Origin: Eledone cirrhosa
Lineage: Eukaryota; Mollusca; Cephalopoda; Octopoda; Eledonidae
NCBI GenBank assembly: GCA_964016885.1
Contig: OZ024743.1
Span: 193,997,634-194,061,633 of the forward strand
Length of the DNA stretch: 64,000 bases
Reading direction: 5' to 3'
Shown here: positions 22,175-33,207 of the stretch, in pieces
How the letters are laid out: every line of letters begins with the position of its first letter
How positions within the stretch are numbered: position 1 is the first letter of the stretch
Notes under the pieces: generated by a model
Seen by the model: the letters and a program-made list of their open reading frames with translations, nothing else
What the model was told of the DNA's origin: nothing
Database searches by the model: none
Position numbers and translations under genes: made by a program

Positions 22175-23138
22175 TATTCAATTCTTTATCAATTTAGAAT
22201 CTTTTTCTCAAAGGCACATATATATACACTTCTTTTAAAAATATACCCATCTTTCTACCTTATATCAAAGGTTATTATACATTCTATAATACTTGTTTAC
22301 TCATTACTCTTACTCTATATCACCTTGTAAAAATCCTCCGTAAACATATACATTTTTTTGACGCTAGATTATTCATCCTCAATTCATTATTCTTTTCTCC
22401 CTATCATCTAACTCATTATTCTCAATACATATTAACATTTTCTTTTTTCTTCGCACATATTATCAAATCCTTCAATATACAAACCTTAACTTTACATTAT
22501 TTTTCTCTTCGTTAATTTTCAAATTCTATAATACTTGTTTACTCTTTCTACATCACCCATATTTATCACTTCCTTTTCTTCTCTTCTAATATCTAACCCC
22601 TAATCTGTACCTTTTCTCACTCTTGCCTAACATAGAATCAATTATTACATAATACAACACATTCTTACTCTATATCACCTTGTAAAAATCCTTCGTAAAC
22701 ATATACATTTTTTTGACGTTAAATTATTCATCCTCAATTCATTATTCTTTCCTCCCTATCATCTAACTCATTATTCTCAATACATATTAACTCCTTCTTT
22801 TTCTTCGCACATATTTTTCTCTTCGTTAATTTTCAAATTCTTTTAATTTATACATTATCTTCCAACGGTTTTCAACCTCTCTATGTAAAACAATATATCT
22901 TTCTCAGTTATAAAAACTATCTCTCTCTCTATCACCCATCTCTCCTCCTATCTCATCCTTCCTCATTATACTCCTCCCTCTCCACCTACACTCTCATCTC
23001 CTTCTTTTTTTTCACCCCCCCCCCCTCTAAATAAAATATTTTTTCCAATATCACACATCAATCTAAAACTACTTCTCATATGTTGATTTAAAACTGAACT
23101 ATCCACAAGTGTTTTTTAACCTTCATATCATGTCCTCC
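22175..23138 (+). other. PLE-D 3' untranslated region with internal direct repeat
   Basis: Pyrimidine-rich on the plus strand. A segment of about 154 bp at 22308-22461 (from TCTTACTCTATATCACC to TTCGCACATATT) recurs at 22662-22815, a period of about 354 bp. C-rich and CT-rich blocks lie at 22920-23030. No ORF. Confidence 0.8.
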
Positions 23139-23209
23139 TGTTTTATCTGATGAAAACACAAATATTATTGCATGATGATATTTGTTTTTGAAATGCGCAT
23201 AATAAAATA
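23139..23209 (+). ncRNA. Hammerhead ribozyme candidate, PLE-D 3' end
   Basis: Stem I TGTTTTAT (23139-23146) with ATAAAATA (23202-23209). Core CTGATGA (23147-23153). Long stem II of CAAATAT/ATATTTG plus an A-rich/T-rich base. GAAA (23190-23193). Palindromic stem III ATGCGCAT (23193-23200), A at 23201 as H17. Stem I is almost the same as in the GGTACC elements, which suggests kinship. The cleavage product would begin ATAAAATACATGG. Confidence 0.75.
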
Positions 23210-23236
23210 CATGGAACTCTTTTAACCATCTTTTGT

Positions 23237-23237
23237 T

Positions 23238-23293
<56 letters not shown>
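23237..23293. repeat. (TA)n microsatellite
   Basis: TA run at the 3' border of PLE-D. Confidence 0.95.
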
Positions 23294-23296
<3 letters not shown>

Positions 23297-23900
23297 GATA
23301 TAAATATTCCAGTAGGTACTAAGCACCCACGGAAATATACATGGTGTCTATAAGAGTTGTTGTTCAATGGTACTAATTTGAGATACCAGAACTATAAAAA
23401 TGAGCGGAACAAGCAAACATTAAACAATCTTTTAAATAAATTAAAATACGATTTAAATATTCAGCTGTTCTAGTGCTGTGACCGACGGTTTACGAGAATT
23501 TCCACTGGAAAGAATCAGCTCTTCAGACAGCTCTTTCCCTACCACAGGGCACAAAGCCTCGTAGCTAGTAAATATATTCTGCTCGATACATGAGGTCAGG
23601 CCGTTAAAGTGACCCACACATAAATAGGCCGTAAGAAAAAGCGGGAATTATAGACTTGTTGATATTTCATGCTACTAAAAATAGCAGCACAATACAATAT
23701 TTGTTTCTCTACATAGAAGGAGAATACATATAAATGATATAAATATCCCAGTAGGTACTAAGTACCCACGGAAATATACATGGTGTCTATACCAGTCGTT
23801 GTTCAATGGTACTAATTTGAGATACCAGAACTATAAAAATGAGCGGTACAAGCAAAAATTAAACAATCTTTTAAATAAATTAAAATACGGGTTAGCAACG
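23293..23900. repeat. Element with 165-bp direct repeats (439-bp period)
   Basis: The segment at 23293-23456 recurs at 23732-23893 (shared words CAGTAGGTACTAAG, CACGGAAATATACATGG, AATGAGCGG, AACAATCTTTTAAATAAAT). The intervening 270 bp contain, on the minus strand, CTGAAGA (23520-23526), a hairpin TTTCC/GGAAA, and GTC followed by ACAGC that can pair with GCTGT next to the core. This may be about 1.4 units of another decayed hammerhead repeat; the middle of the fold is poor. Confidence 0.6.
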
Positions 23901-24179
23901 GCCAAATGAGCATTAGACATTTGTTCGTTATTTCACCAACATCAATCTATTTCCAAAATAAGGTCTATCTCTCATCCGGTCAAGTTGTCGCGTGCATTCA
24001 TGCATGGAAGACTGTCTGCCTGTCTTCCACTGCCATATTTGCTTGAAGCGTTCGGTAGACAATAAGTCATACTTAGGATTCGCTGTTTTTGACAGGTAGT
24101 AAGTAGGGACGGTAACAGTTTGGACATGAAAGACAAGCCAAATACGGACTTACACACGTTTCTCTGGCACGCATGTACT

Positions 24180-24261
24180 CATACAGATCTCTACATATAC
24201 TTATATACACACATATACATACTCGTATACACATACATACACACACATACATACACATACC

Positions 24262-24327
<66 letters not shown>

Positions 24328-24341
24328 CACACACATACATG

Positions 24342-24406
<65 letters not shown>

Positions 24407-24434
24407 ATGCATACATATACACACACACACACAC

Positions 24435-24499
<65 letters not shown>

Positions 24500-24678
24500 A
24501 ATATATATATACATATATACATCCACGCACATACCTATACAAAAATATGTAAATATACATAGGTGCTCGGACAAATACTCATACAGACAAGCACCCATAC
24601 GTATACTAACTAACACATACAATACCTACATATCTGGCACCCACAACCACCCGTATATTCATACGTACACTTTCATAT

Positions 24679-24770
<92 letters not shown>

Positions 24771-24945
24771 GTATATATACACATACATATTCATGTATAC
24801 GTACCCACATACACACATTTATATATACACATACACCCACATATATATACCTATACACATATATATACACATACGCATACACACACATACACACACACAC
24901 ACATATATACACACATATATATATATATACATATACATGGTGGCT
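24180..24945. repeat. (CA)n/(TA)n compound microsatellite block
   Basis: About 765 bp dominated by CACACA and TATATA runs. All long open frames here are simple-repeat artefacts. Confidence 0.95.
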
Positions 24946-25560
24946 GCCAACTCGTTTTCGAGTACGGCCACTACTTTATATCCATGTAGGAGAACCCCTA
25001 CCGATGCGCTGAACGAGTGTGACTTTTTAGTCCAGCCAGCGACTTGAAAACTCTGGTACAAACACTACACTTGTGACAATTACTGACACATAGTGCTGGG
25101 CCCATGGTACCATGTGACGACAAGTGCAGAGAGATCTCCAGATATAAAGCAATGCCTGTGCGGTGAAGCTTTTATAGTGAGCAAAGGCACTGCACAAAGC
25201 CAGTCCCACTCTCTTAACCAAGATGATATTTACCAAAAAGAAGAACAAGTCAACATCATTGGATACCATCAGGGTTGCAGGTGTTATATCAGAGTTTTCC
25301 TTCTCCTAGAATTCTGCCTTGACAAAGGCTAAGGGGTCATCTCTCCCGGTGATTTTGGATGGCCATTGACTCTTAAGAGCTCCTTTGCCCTTTGACAGGT
25401 TTTGTTTTTAGTCCTGCAGGATGTCCAAAGTCACCCTCCTCACCAAGAAACCTTGGTGGGGTTGCCAGTTTAGTCGCCAACGACCCGACCATGGGACAGG
25501 TTGTACTGGGATACATGTTACCAGTAGCACCAACTGGTGACCTGACATAGGGAACGGTTC
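24946..25560 (+). mobile_element. Dispersed unclassified repeat, copy 1
   Basis: The minus strand of 42990-43520 carries a related sequence; shared words include GACAGGTTGTACTGGG, TACATGTTACCAGTAGCAC and TTGGTGGGGTTGCC. It starts near GGCTGCCAACTC and is GC-richer than its surroundings. No intact ORF; class unknown. Confidence 0.65.
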
Positions 25561-25800
25561 GTTTTCTAGGCGGGACGCCGCTCTGCGACCTGCGGACACC
25601 GCGCGCCATCCAGCCTGACGGGAACGGGTCGCGACGACGGATCGAAGGGGAAGTGCGTCCGATGCCGGCACCCCGCGAATCGTAACGCCGGCGAGGCGGT
25701 CGGCGGTCGACTCGTCGAAACGAGAGACCGCCGCCGACGCGATCGCCGACGACGACGGCGCCTTAAAACAGCAGCGGACTGAGTCCCCTCGCGATCGCGG
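25560..25800. other. GC-rich, CpG-rich island
   Basis: About 240 bp with far higher GC and CpG than the rest of the window. It contains a strong hairpin (GGCGGTC...GACCGCC around CTCGTCGAAACGAG, near 25698-25730). It resembles rDNA spacer-like or CpG-island sequence, but I could not identify it. It sits between the dispersed repeat and a (TA)n palindrome. Confidence 0.5.
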
Positions 25801-25802
25801 TG

Positions 25803-25845
25803 AATACTATAAGAATAAAGGAACGAAGAGTCAGTGTTGCATCAT

Positions 25846-25921
<76 letters not shown>

Positions 25922-25964
25922 ATGATGCAACACTGACTCTTCGTTCCTTTATTCTTATAGTATT
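25803..25964. repeat. 48-bp inverted repeat around a (TA)n core
   Basis: Arms of about 48 bp (25803-25850 and 25917-25964, ending in GCATCATAAC) are exact inverted copies with about 66 bp of TA between them. Confidence 0.9.
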
Positions 25965-26041
25965 ATACTCTGCTCTGCGCGAGCATCGAGTGCTCACCCG
26001 GCATACCGCCTATGGACACAATTTTCTTGCACCTATACACC

Positions 26042-26044
<3 letters not shown>

Positions 26045-26113
<69 letters not shown>

Positions 26114-26115
26114 AC
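26045..26115. repeat. (TA)n microsatellite
   Basis: Pure TA run left of the GGGGTC palindrome. Confidence 0.95.
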
Positions 26116-26310
26116 AAACAAATTGTGGTAAGGAACCAGATGGACCATAACGCACCAGAGTACTCAATATTTAGAGTAGTAGAGTGGGAAATAGGAAAAA
26201 GTATGACCCCGACGTCAGAGCTCAAGCCGTTTCGACGGCTATTTCTGGAGTCCAGAAATAGCCGTCGAAACGGCTTGAGCTCTGCCGTCGGGGTCATACT
26301 TTTTCCTATA
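26116..26310. mobile_element. GGGGTC palindromic element, copy 1
   Basis: Arms of about 55 bp meet at CTGGAGTCCAG (about 26250). Each arm carries GCCGTCGAAACGGC and GTCGGGGTCATAC. The sequence equals the 3' half of the hammerhead at 31241-31335 (stem II strand, GAAA, stem III, GGGGTC), joined head to head; the CTGATGA side is missing, so it cannot cleave. Confidence 0.75.
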
Positions 26311-26315
26311 TATGT

Positions 26316-26403
<88 letters not shown>
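26310..26403. repeat. (TA)n microsatellite
   Basis: Pure TA run. Confidence 0.95.
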
Positions 26404-26407
<4 letters not shown>

Positions 26408-26971
26408 AATTAGTATATCTACCAACATATATATATACAGATGCATACCTATGCTAGCAAATATATAGGTTTTGTCTTAGTAACTTTGTGGTTTAATGCA
26501 AGGGGATGCAGAACAATTATATGAAAGACGTAAAATAAGAAAATTATAAAAATTAACTTACTTACTAAAATTTTACTCCAACTAATTACTTTCTGAAAGA
26601 GAATAAACATGGTTTCCGAATGGAACAACGTGGAGAATACCTTTCGTCATCTGGAAGTCAATTCTCAGCTAAGTTCCCAGGCAATGCGTGGCCACAGGGA
26701 ACTTATACAAAAATAATTCAGTGGATGGAAAAAAGCAAGCGAGGACTAAATTCCAAGACATTGAAAAGATCCCTGCCTACATGGTCGGTGGCAAATTCAA
26801 AAGAATCAATCACGTGACATCGAGGTTAATCAGTGAGGAGTGGGGTGTTAAGAAGACAGTAGCCGAACTATTACTATGAACTATAGTAGTAGTTTTGGCA
26901 AATTTTTGCTCAACAAAATAATTTGGAGATAATTATAAAGAATTAGTATATCTACCAACATATATATATAT
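26404..26971. other. Unassigned block flanked by a 35-bp direct repeat
   Basis: AAAGAATTAGTATATCTACC plus a TA tail occurs at 26404-26439 and again at 26936-26971. The enclosed 500 bp have no recognised gene; two short open frames (26620-26817, 26688-26879) show no domain. The direct repeats may mark an insertion or duplication next to the 310-bp array. Confidence 0.5.
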
Positions 26972-29529
26972 GAATATAGACATAGAATATTCGAAAATAT
27001 TCTGTATGTTTATAATAAACATTTTGAAGACCTAATCGCTATAGAATAGAATACGTCACGTATTACAATTAGATTCTCGGTAAAAGCAAGGGAAGTAATC
27101 TACGCGTTTCATTCTTATTAGAAATCTTCAGGACTACATATCCAGTGCTTTTATCGAGAATGACACAGCTAGAGACTTATAGAATACTTAGCTGTGTACA
27201 GAAACTGGTTTGAAAGAGCGGTTGCCGGTCCGGCAGAAATTAGAAATTGGAATAAATGCTCTGAAATAGCGATATATATGTGAATATAGACATAGAATAT
27301 TCGAAAATATTCTGTATGTTTATAATAAACATTTTGAAGACCTAATCGCTATAGAATAGAATACGTCACGTATTACAATTAGATTCTCGATAAAAGCAAG
27401 GGAAGTAATCTACGCGTTTCATTCTTATTAGAAATCTTCAGGACTACATATCCAGTGCTTTTATCGAGAATGACACAGCTAGAGACTTATAGAATACTTA
27501 GCTGTGTACAGAAACTGGTTTGAAAGAGCGGTTGCCGGTCCGGCAGAAATTAGAAATAGGAATAAATGCTCTGAAATAGCGATATATATGTGAATATAGA
27601 CATAGAATATTCGAAAATATTCTGTATGTTTATAATAAACATTTTGAAGACCTAATCGCTATAGAATAGAATACGTCACGTATTACAATTAGATTCTCGA
27701 TAAAAGCAAGGGAAGTAATCTACGCGTTTCATTCTTATTAGAAATCTTCAGGACTACATATCCAGTGCTTTTATCGAGAATGACACAGCTAGAGACTTAT
27801 AGAATACTTAGCTGTGTACAGAAACTGGTTTGAAAGAGCGGTTGCCGGTCCGGCAGAAATTAGAAATTGGAATAAATGCTCTGAAATAGCGATATATATG
27901 TGAATATAGACATAGAATATTCGAAAATATTCTGTATGTTTATAATAAACATTTTGAAGACCTAATCGCTATAGAATAGAATACGTCACGTATTACAATT
28001 AGATTCTCGATAAAAGCAGGGGAAGTAATCTACGCGTTTCATTCTTATTAGAAATCTTCAGGACTACATATCCAGTGCTTTTATCGAGAATGACACAGCT
28101 AGAGACTTATAGAATACTTAGCTGTGTACAGAAACTGGTTTGAAAGAGCGGTTGCCGGTCCGGCAGAAATTAGAAATTGGAATAAATGCTCTGAAATAGC
28201 GATATATATGTGAATATAGACATAGAATATTCGAAAATATTCTGTATGTTTATAATAAACATTTTGAAGACCTAATCGCTATAGAATAGAATACGTCACG
28301 TATTACAATTAGATTCTCGATAAAAGCAAGGGAAGTAATCTACGCGTTTCATTCTTATTAGAAATCTTCAGGACTACATATCCAGTGCTTTTATCGAGAA
28401 TGACACAGCTAGAGACTTATAGAATACTTAGCTGTGTACAGAAACTGGTTTGAAAGAGCGGTTGCCGGTCCGGCAGAAATTAGAAATTGGAATAAATGCT
28501 CTGAAATAGCGATATATATGTGAATATAGACATAGAATATTCGAAAATATTCTGTATGTTTATAATAAACATTTTGAAGACCTAATCGCTATAGAATAGA
28601 ATACGTCACGTATTACAATTAGATTCTCGATAAAAGCAAGGGAAGTAATCTACGCGTTTCATTCTTATTAGAAATCTTCAGGACTACATATCCAGTGCTT
28701 TTATCGAGAATGACACAGCTAGAGACTTATAGAATACTTAGCTGTGTACAGAAACTGGTTTGAAAGAGCGGTTGCCGGTCCGGCAGAAATTAGAAATTGG
28801 AATAAATGCTCTGAAATAGCGATATATATGTGAATATAGACATAGAATATTCGAAAATATTCTGTATGTTTATAATAAACATTTTGAAGACCTAATCGCT
28901 ATAGAATAGAATACGTCACGTATTACAATTAGATTCTCGATAAAAGCAAGGGAAGTAATCTACGCGTTTCATTCTTATTAGAAATCTTCAGGACTACATA
29001 TCCAGTGCTTTTATCGAGAATGACACAGCTAGAGACTTATAGAATACTTAGCTGTGTACAGAAACTGGTTTGAAAGAGCGGTTGCCGGTCCGGCAGAAAT
29101 TAGAAATTGGAATAAATGCTCTGAAATAGCGATATATATGTGAATATAGACATAGAATATTCGAAAATATTCTGTATGTTTATAATAAACATTTTGAAGA
29201 CCTAATCGCTATAGAATAGAATACGTCACGTATTACAATTAGATTCTCGATAAAAGCAAGGGAAGTAATCTACGCGTTTCATTCTTATTAGAAATCTTCA
29301 GGACTACATATCCAGTGCTTTTATCGAGAATGACACAGCTAGAGACTTATAGAATACTTAGCTGTGTACAGAAACTGGTTTGAAAGAGCGGTTGCCGGTC
29401 CGGCAGAAATTAGAAATTGGAATAAATGCTCTGAAATAGCGATATATATGTGAATATAGACATAGAATATTCGAAAATATTCTGTATGTTTATAATAAAC
29501 ATTTTGAAGACCTAATCGCTATAGAATAG
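26972..29529 (-). repeat. 310-bp hammerhead tandem array 1, left arm (about 8.3 units)
   Basis: The word CGGCAGAAAT recurs exactly every 310 bp (27231, 27541, 27851 and on to 29401). Units are almost identical; only isolated single-unit changes are seen (CTCGGTAAAAG in the first, AGGGGAAG for AAGGGAAG in one). The hammerhead sense strand is minus here. The arm stops in mid-unit at ATAGAATAG (29529) and flips orientation after 5 bases. Confidence 0.95.
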
Positions 29530-29534
29530 AATCG

Positions 29535-31196
29535 CTATTCTATAGCGATTAGGTCTTCAAAATGTTTATTATAAACATACAGAATATTTTCGAATATTCT
29601 ATGTCTATATTCACATATATATCGCTATTTCAGAGCATTTATTCCAATTTCTAATTTCTGCCGGACCGGCAACCGCTCTTTCAAACCAGTTTCTGTACAC
29701 AGCTAAGTATTCTATAAGTCTCTAGCTGTGTCATTCTCGATAAAAGCACTGGATATGTAGTCCTGAAGATTTCTAATAAGAATGAAACGCGTAGATTACT
29801 TCCCTTGCTTTTATCGAGAATCTAATTGTAATACGTGACGTATTCTATTCTATAGCGATTAGGTCTTCAAAATGTTTATTATAAACATACAGAATATTTT
29901 CGAATATTCTATGTCTATATTCACATATATATCGCTATTTCAGAGCATTTATTCCAATTTCTAATTTCTGCCGGACCGGCAACCGCTCTTTCAAACCAGT
30001 TTCTGTACACAGCTAAGTATTCTATAAGTCTCTAGCTGTGTCATTCTCGATAAAAGCACTGGATATGTAGTCCTGAAGATTTCTAATAAGAATGAAACGC
30101 GTAGATTACTTCCCTTGCTTTTATCGAGAATCTAATTGTAATACGTGACGTATTCTATTCTATAGCGATTAGGTCTTCAAAATGTTTATTATAAACATAC
30201 AGAATATTTTCGAATATTCTATGTCTATATTCACATATATATCGCTATTTCAGAGCATTTATTCCAATTTCTAATTTCTGCCGGACCGGCAACCGCTCTT
30301 TCAAACCAGTTTCTGTACACAGCTAAGTATTCTATAAGTCTCTAGCTGTGTCATTCTCGATAAAAGCACTGGATATGTAGTCCTGAAGATTTCTAATAAG
30401 AATGAAACGCGTAGATTACTTCCCTTGCTTTTATCGAGAATCTAATTGTAATACGTGACGTATTCTATTCTATAGCGATTAGGTCTTCAAAATGTTTATT
30501 ATAAACATACAGAATATTTTCGAATATTCTATGTCTATATTCACATATATATCGCTATTTCAGAGCATTTATTCCAATTTCTAATTTCTGCCGGACCGGC
30601 AACCGCTCTTTCAAACCAGTTTCTGTACACAGCTAAGTATTCTATAAGTCTCTAGCTGTGTCATTCTCGATAAAAGCACTGGATATGTAGTCCTGAAGAT
30701 TTCTAATAAGAATGAAACGCGTAGATTACTTCCCTTGCTTTTATCGAGAATCTAATTGTAATACGTGACGTATTCTATTCTATAGCGATTAGGTCTTCAA
30801 AATGTTTATTATAAACATACAGAATATTTTCGAATATTCTATGTCTATATTCACATATATATCGCTATTTCAGAGCATTTATTCCAATTTCTAATTTCTG
30901 CCGGACCGGCAACCGCTCTTTCAAACCAGTTTCTGTACACAGCTAAGTATTCTATAAGTCTCTAGCTGTGTCATTCTCGATAAAAGCACTGGATATGTAG
31001 TCCTGAAGATTTCTAATAAGAATGAAACGCGTAGATTACTTCCCTTGCTTTTATCGAGAATCTAATTGTAATACGTGACGTATTCTATTCTATAGCGATT
31101 AGGTCTTCAAAATGTTTATTATAAACATACAGAATATTTTCGAATATTCTATGTCTATATTCACATATATATCGCTATTTCAGAGCATTTATTCCA

Positions 31197-31197
<1 letters not shown>
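29535..31197 (+). repeat. 310-bp hammerhead tandem array 1, right arm (about 5.4 units)
   Basis: Exact inverted continuation of the left arm after the spacer AATCG (29530-29534). The period is again 310 bp. The hammerhead sense strand is plus. It ends in ATTCCAATTT directly against a (TA)n run. The two arms could form a duplex more than 1.6 kb long if co-transcribed. Confidence 0.95.
29733..29821 (+). ncRNA. Hammerhead ribozyme candidate in the 310-bp unit (array 1)
   Basis: An outer helix of 16 perfect pairs (29733-29748 with 29806-29821) encloses an internal loop, then stem I GTAGTC (29757-29762) with GATTAC (29794-29799, one G:U). Core CTGAAGA (29763-29769). Stem II TTCT/AGAA with loop AATA and a U:U base contact. 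GAAA (29784-29787). Palindromic stem III ACGCGT (29787-29792), A at 29793 as H17. Cleavage after 29793 and after 30103 would release a 310-nt monomer. An interrupted stem I fits natural type I hammerheads that use a stem I bulge for tertiary contact. Confidence 0.75.

Positions 31198-31229
<32 letters not shown>
31198..31229. repeat. (TA)n microsatellite
   Basis: TA run between array 1 and the GGGGTC-type element. Confidence 0.95.
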
Positions 31230-31231
<2 letters not shown>

Positions 31232-31790
31232 AACAAGTAAGACCCCGACCGCTGAGCTCAAGCCGTTTCGACGGCTAATTCTGGACTGAATGAAAATTTA
31301 TTCTGGTATTTAAATAGCCGAGCTCATCAAGGGGTAATTCCATATATGGTCAAAGAGATAATCACCAGGATTGGTCACATCACAAGTTAGTAGTAAATCT
31401 GTGATGGCAAAATGGTGGGGGAAGGGGTAGCTGAACCTGCCGGTAGGAGTAAAAGGGAGAGGGGGTGGAGTAGACCCATTCATGCGTTGGTATTGCCGGC
31501 TACAGCTGGGTGTGAGGTCAAAGAAGATTCTGGGGAGGGGGAGGGGGAGGAAGTCGAAACGGTAAGTAGAACAATGAGGGTAAAACTATAAAAGTACTGA
31601 GAGAGAAAAAAAAAATAAGCAAAGTGATCGCGCCAAGAATACATAAAAAATGGGTAAGAATCGTGACGTAGCAGCGGTCAGGTTACAAAGAATATGATTA
31701 GTTGCTTACGGCTGATGGCCTTTTGCTAGAAAGCGCAGCACAATACAGCCAAAATTGTATCTCAACCTAAGGGAGATATTATATATAAAG

Positions 31791-31831
<41 letters not shown>

Positions 31832-31940
31832 TGTTTTGCAACGGGTCACTCTGTGGCTCAATGAAGAGTTAATAAATTAAATAATCAGAGCTATATATCA
31901 TAAAACATGTCTATAGAATCACCAGATAAAATGATTCTAT
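31226..31940 (-). mobile_element. GGGGTC-type relative of the 664-bp unit
   Basis: One unit of about 700 bp. Its right part shares TTGCTTACGGC, TTTTGCTAGAAAGCGCAGC, ATCTCAACCTA and CTCAATGAAGAGTTAATAAA with the 664-bp unit. Its left part contains a hammerhead (31241-31335). A G-rich block occupies 31410-31560 and a TA run 31795-31826. The end (31895-31945) is a small palindrome (GTCTATAGAATCA with its complement). Confidence 0.7.
31241..31335 (-). ncRNA. Hammerhead ribozyme candidate with UUGAUGA core
   Basis: Minus strand: stem I ACCCC (31335-31331) with GGGGT (31246-31242). Core TTGATGA (C3 is U). Stem II includes GGCTA/TAGCC. GAAA (31269-31266). A hairpin stem III (31266-31248) closed by ACGGCT/AGCGGT with one G:G. 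H17 is C at 31247. The C3-to-U change probably lowers activity. Confidence 0.6.
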
Positions 31941-31954
31941 AGACATCTTTTATG

Positions 31955-31957
31955 ATA

Positions 31958-32042
<85 letters not shown>
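31955..32042. repeat. (TA)n microsatellite
   Basis: TA run. Confidence 0.95.
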
Positions 32043-32226
32043 CGAAGGAAATGTGGTAAGGAACCAGGTGGACCATAACGCACCAAACTACTCAATACTT
32101 GAGGTAGTAGAGTGGGTAATAGGAACCAGTAAGACCCCGACAGCTGAGCTCAAGCCGTTTCGACGGCTAATTCTGAGAATTAGCCGTCGAAACGGCTTGA
32201 GCTCAGCTGTCGGGGTCTTACTGGTT

Positions 32227-32230
<4 letters not shown>
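32043..32230. mobile_element. GGGGTC palindromic element, copy 2
   Basis: Same architecture as 26116-26310, with a shared left flank (GTGGTAAGGAACCAG, TGGACCATAACGCACCA). Arms of about 65 bp meet at AATTCTGAGAATT (about 32171) and are exact inverted copies. Confidence 0.8.
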
Positions 32231-32262
<32 letters not shown>

Positions 32263-32267
32263 AAGAT

Positions 32268-33141
32268 TAAATAAATGGAAACTATATTTATAAAACCATA
32301 TTTATTTTATTATATATATTTCAAGGGTACCAAAGGACTTTGGTACGCTTTCTTCAGATAAAATACAAAGTTTGTTTTATAAATAGAGATATACTCAGGA
32401 AAAACCTTATCAGTTGGATATTCTCTGGATAGTGGAAATGTATTAGGGATTTTTCAAACTTATTGGTGAATATGCAAATGAATATGTAAATAATTGCAAA
32501 ACTATCATTTATTTAAACGACTATGGAGAGAGAGAAGAGAGAAGAGAGAAGAGAAGAAGGACAAAATAGTGTGAGAGAGAGAAGAAGGAAAAAAGCGAAG
32601 ATGAATAAAAAAAACTCATATAACGTTAATTTGAGGGAAATATATTCGAACAATTATCTATGTATTTTATGTAAATAAATATGTATTTGAAATTGAGAAA
32701 GATTTAAAATTAAATTAAATTAAATTAAATTAAATTAACTGAGTTAAGTAAGACTATTTATATTTATATTTATAATGAAAAAACTCAGGTTTTATTTATT
32801 TATTTGTTAGTGTGAGACTATTTAGTTAAAATAAGTATGGATGTTTAAGATACATTTAGCCAGAATCAGTTAGTGGTTATTAATCTATTAAAAAACTTTT
32901 TAATCTTGAGAAAAATTTTGAAAAAATCTTTGAGGAAATAAAAAAAAATCTTTTAAAGAAAATAATTTTTTAAGAGATAAGTAATTTTTAAAGAAATAAA
33001 AAAAAAATTATTATCCTTTTAATAACACATTATTAAGATATATATTTACATATATACATAGATAATTGTTCGATATTTCCCTCAAATTAACGTTATATGA
33101 TTTTTTTTTTATTCATCTTCGCTTTTTTCCTTCTTCTCTCC

Positions 33142-33207
<66 letters not shown>

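Larger units (their letters stand above)
20230..23253. mobile_element. PLE-D: YRDD-type Penelope-like retroelement with inverted 5' part
   Basis: The main body (20743-23253) is on the plus strand and holds the RT from motif B onward, a GIY-YIG-like domain, a pyrimidine-rich 3' region and a terminal hammerhead. The preceding coding segment, including RT motif A, lies inverted at 20359-20742. The two pieces overlap by a 78-bp inverted duplication (20359-20436 and 20743-20820). Left of 20359 the inverted piece switches to sequence that follows the 3' hammerhead (23212-23253). (TA)n tracts lie at both outer borders. Confidence 0.85.

Noticed and set aside
24073..24912. Long open frames of alternating Tyr-Ile, Cys-Val or Thr-His
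   Set aside because: These are translations of (TA)n and (CA)n microsatellites, open in several frames on both strands.
29530..29534. Whether the array 1 inversion centre could be an assembly artefact
   Set aside because: Not fully excluded, but array 2 has the same layout with a different centre and spacer (17 nt), and PLEs in the window show the same opposed arms, so I treat it as real pending long reads.
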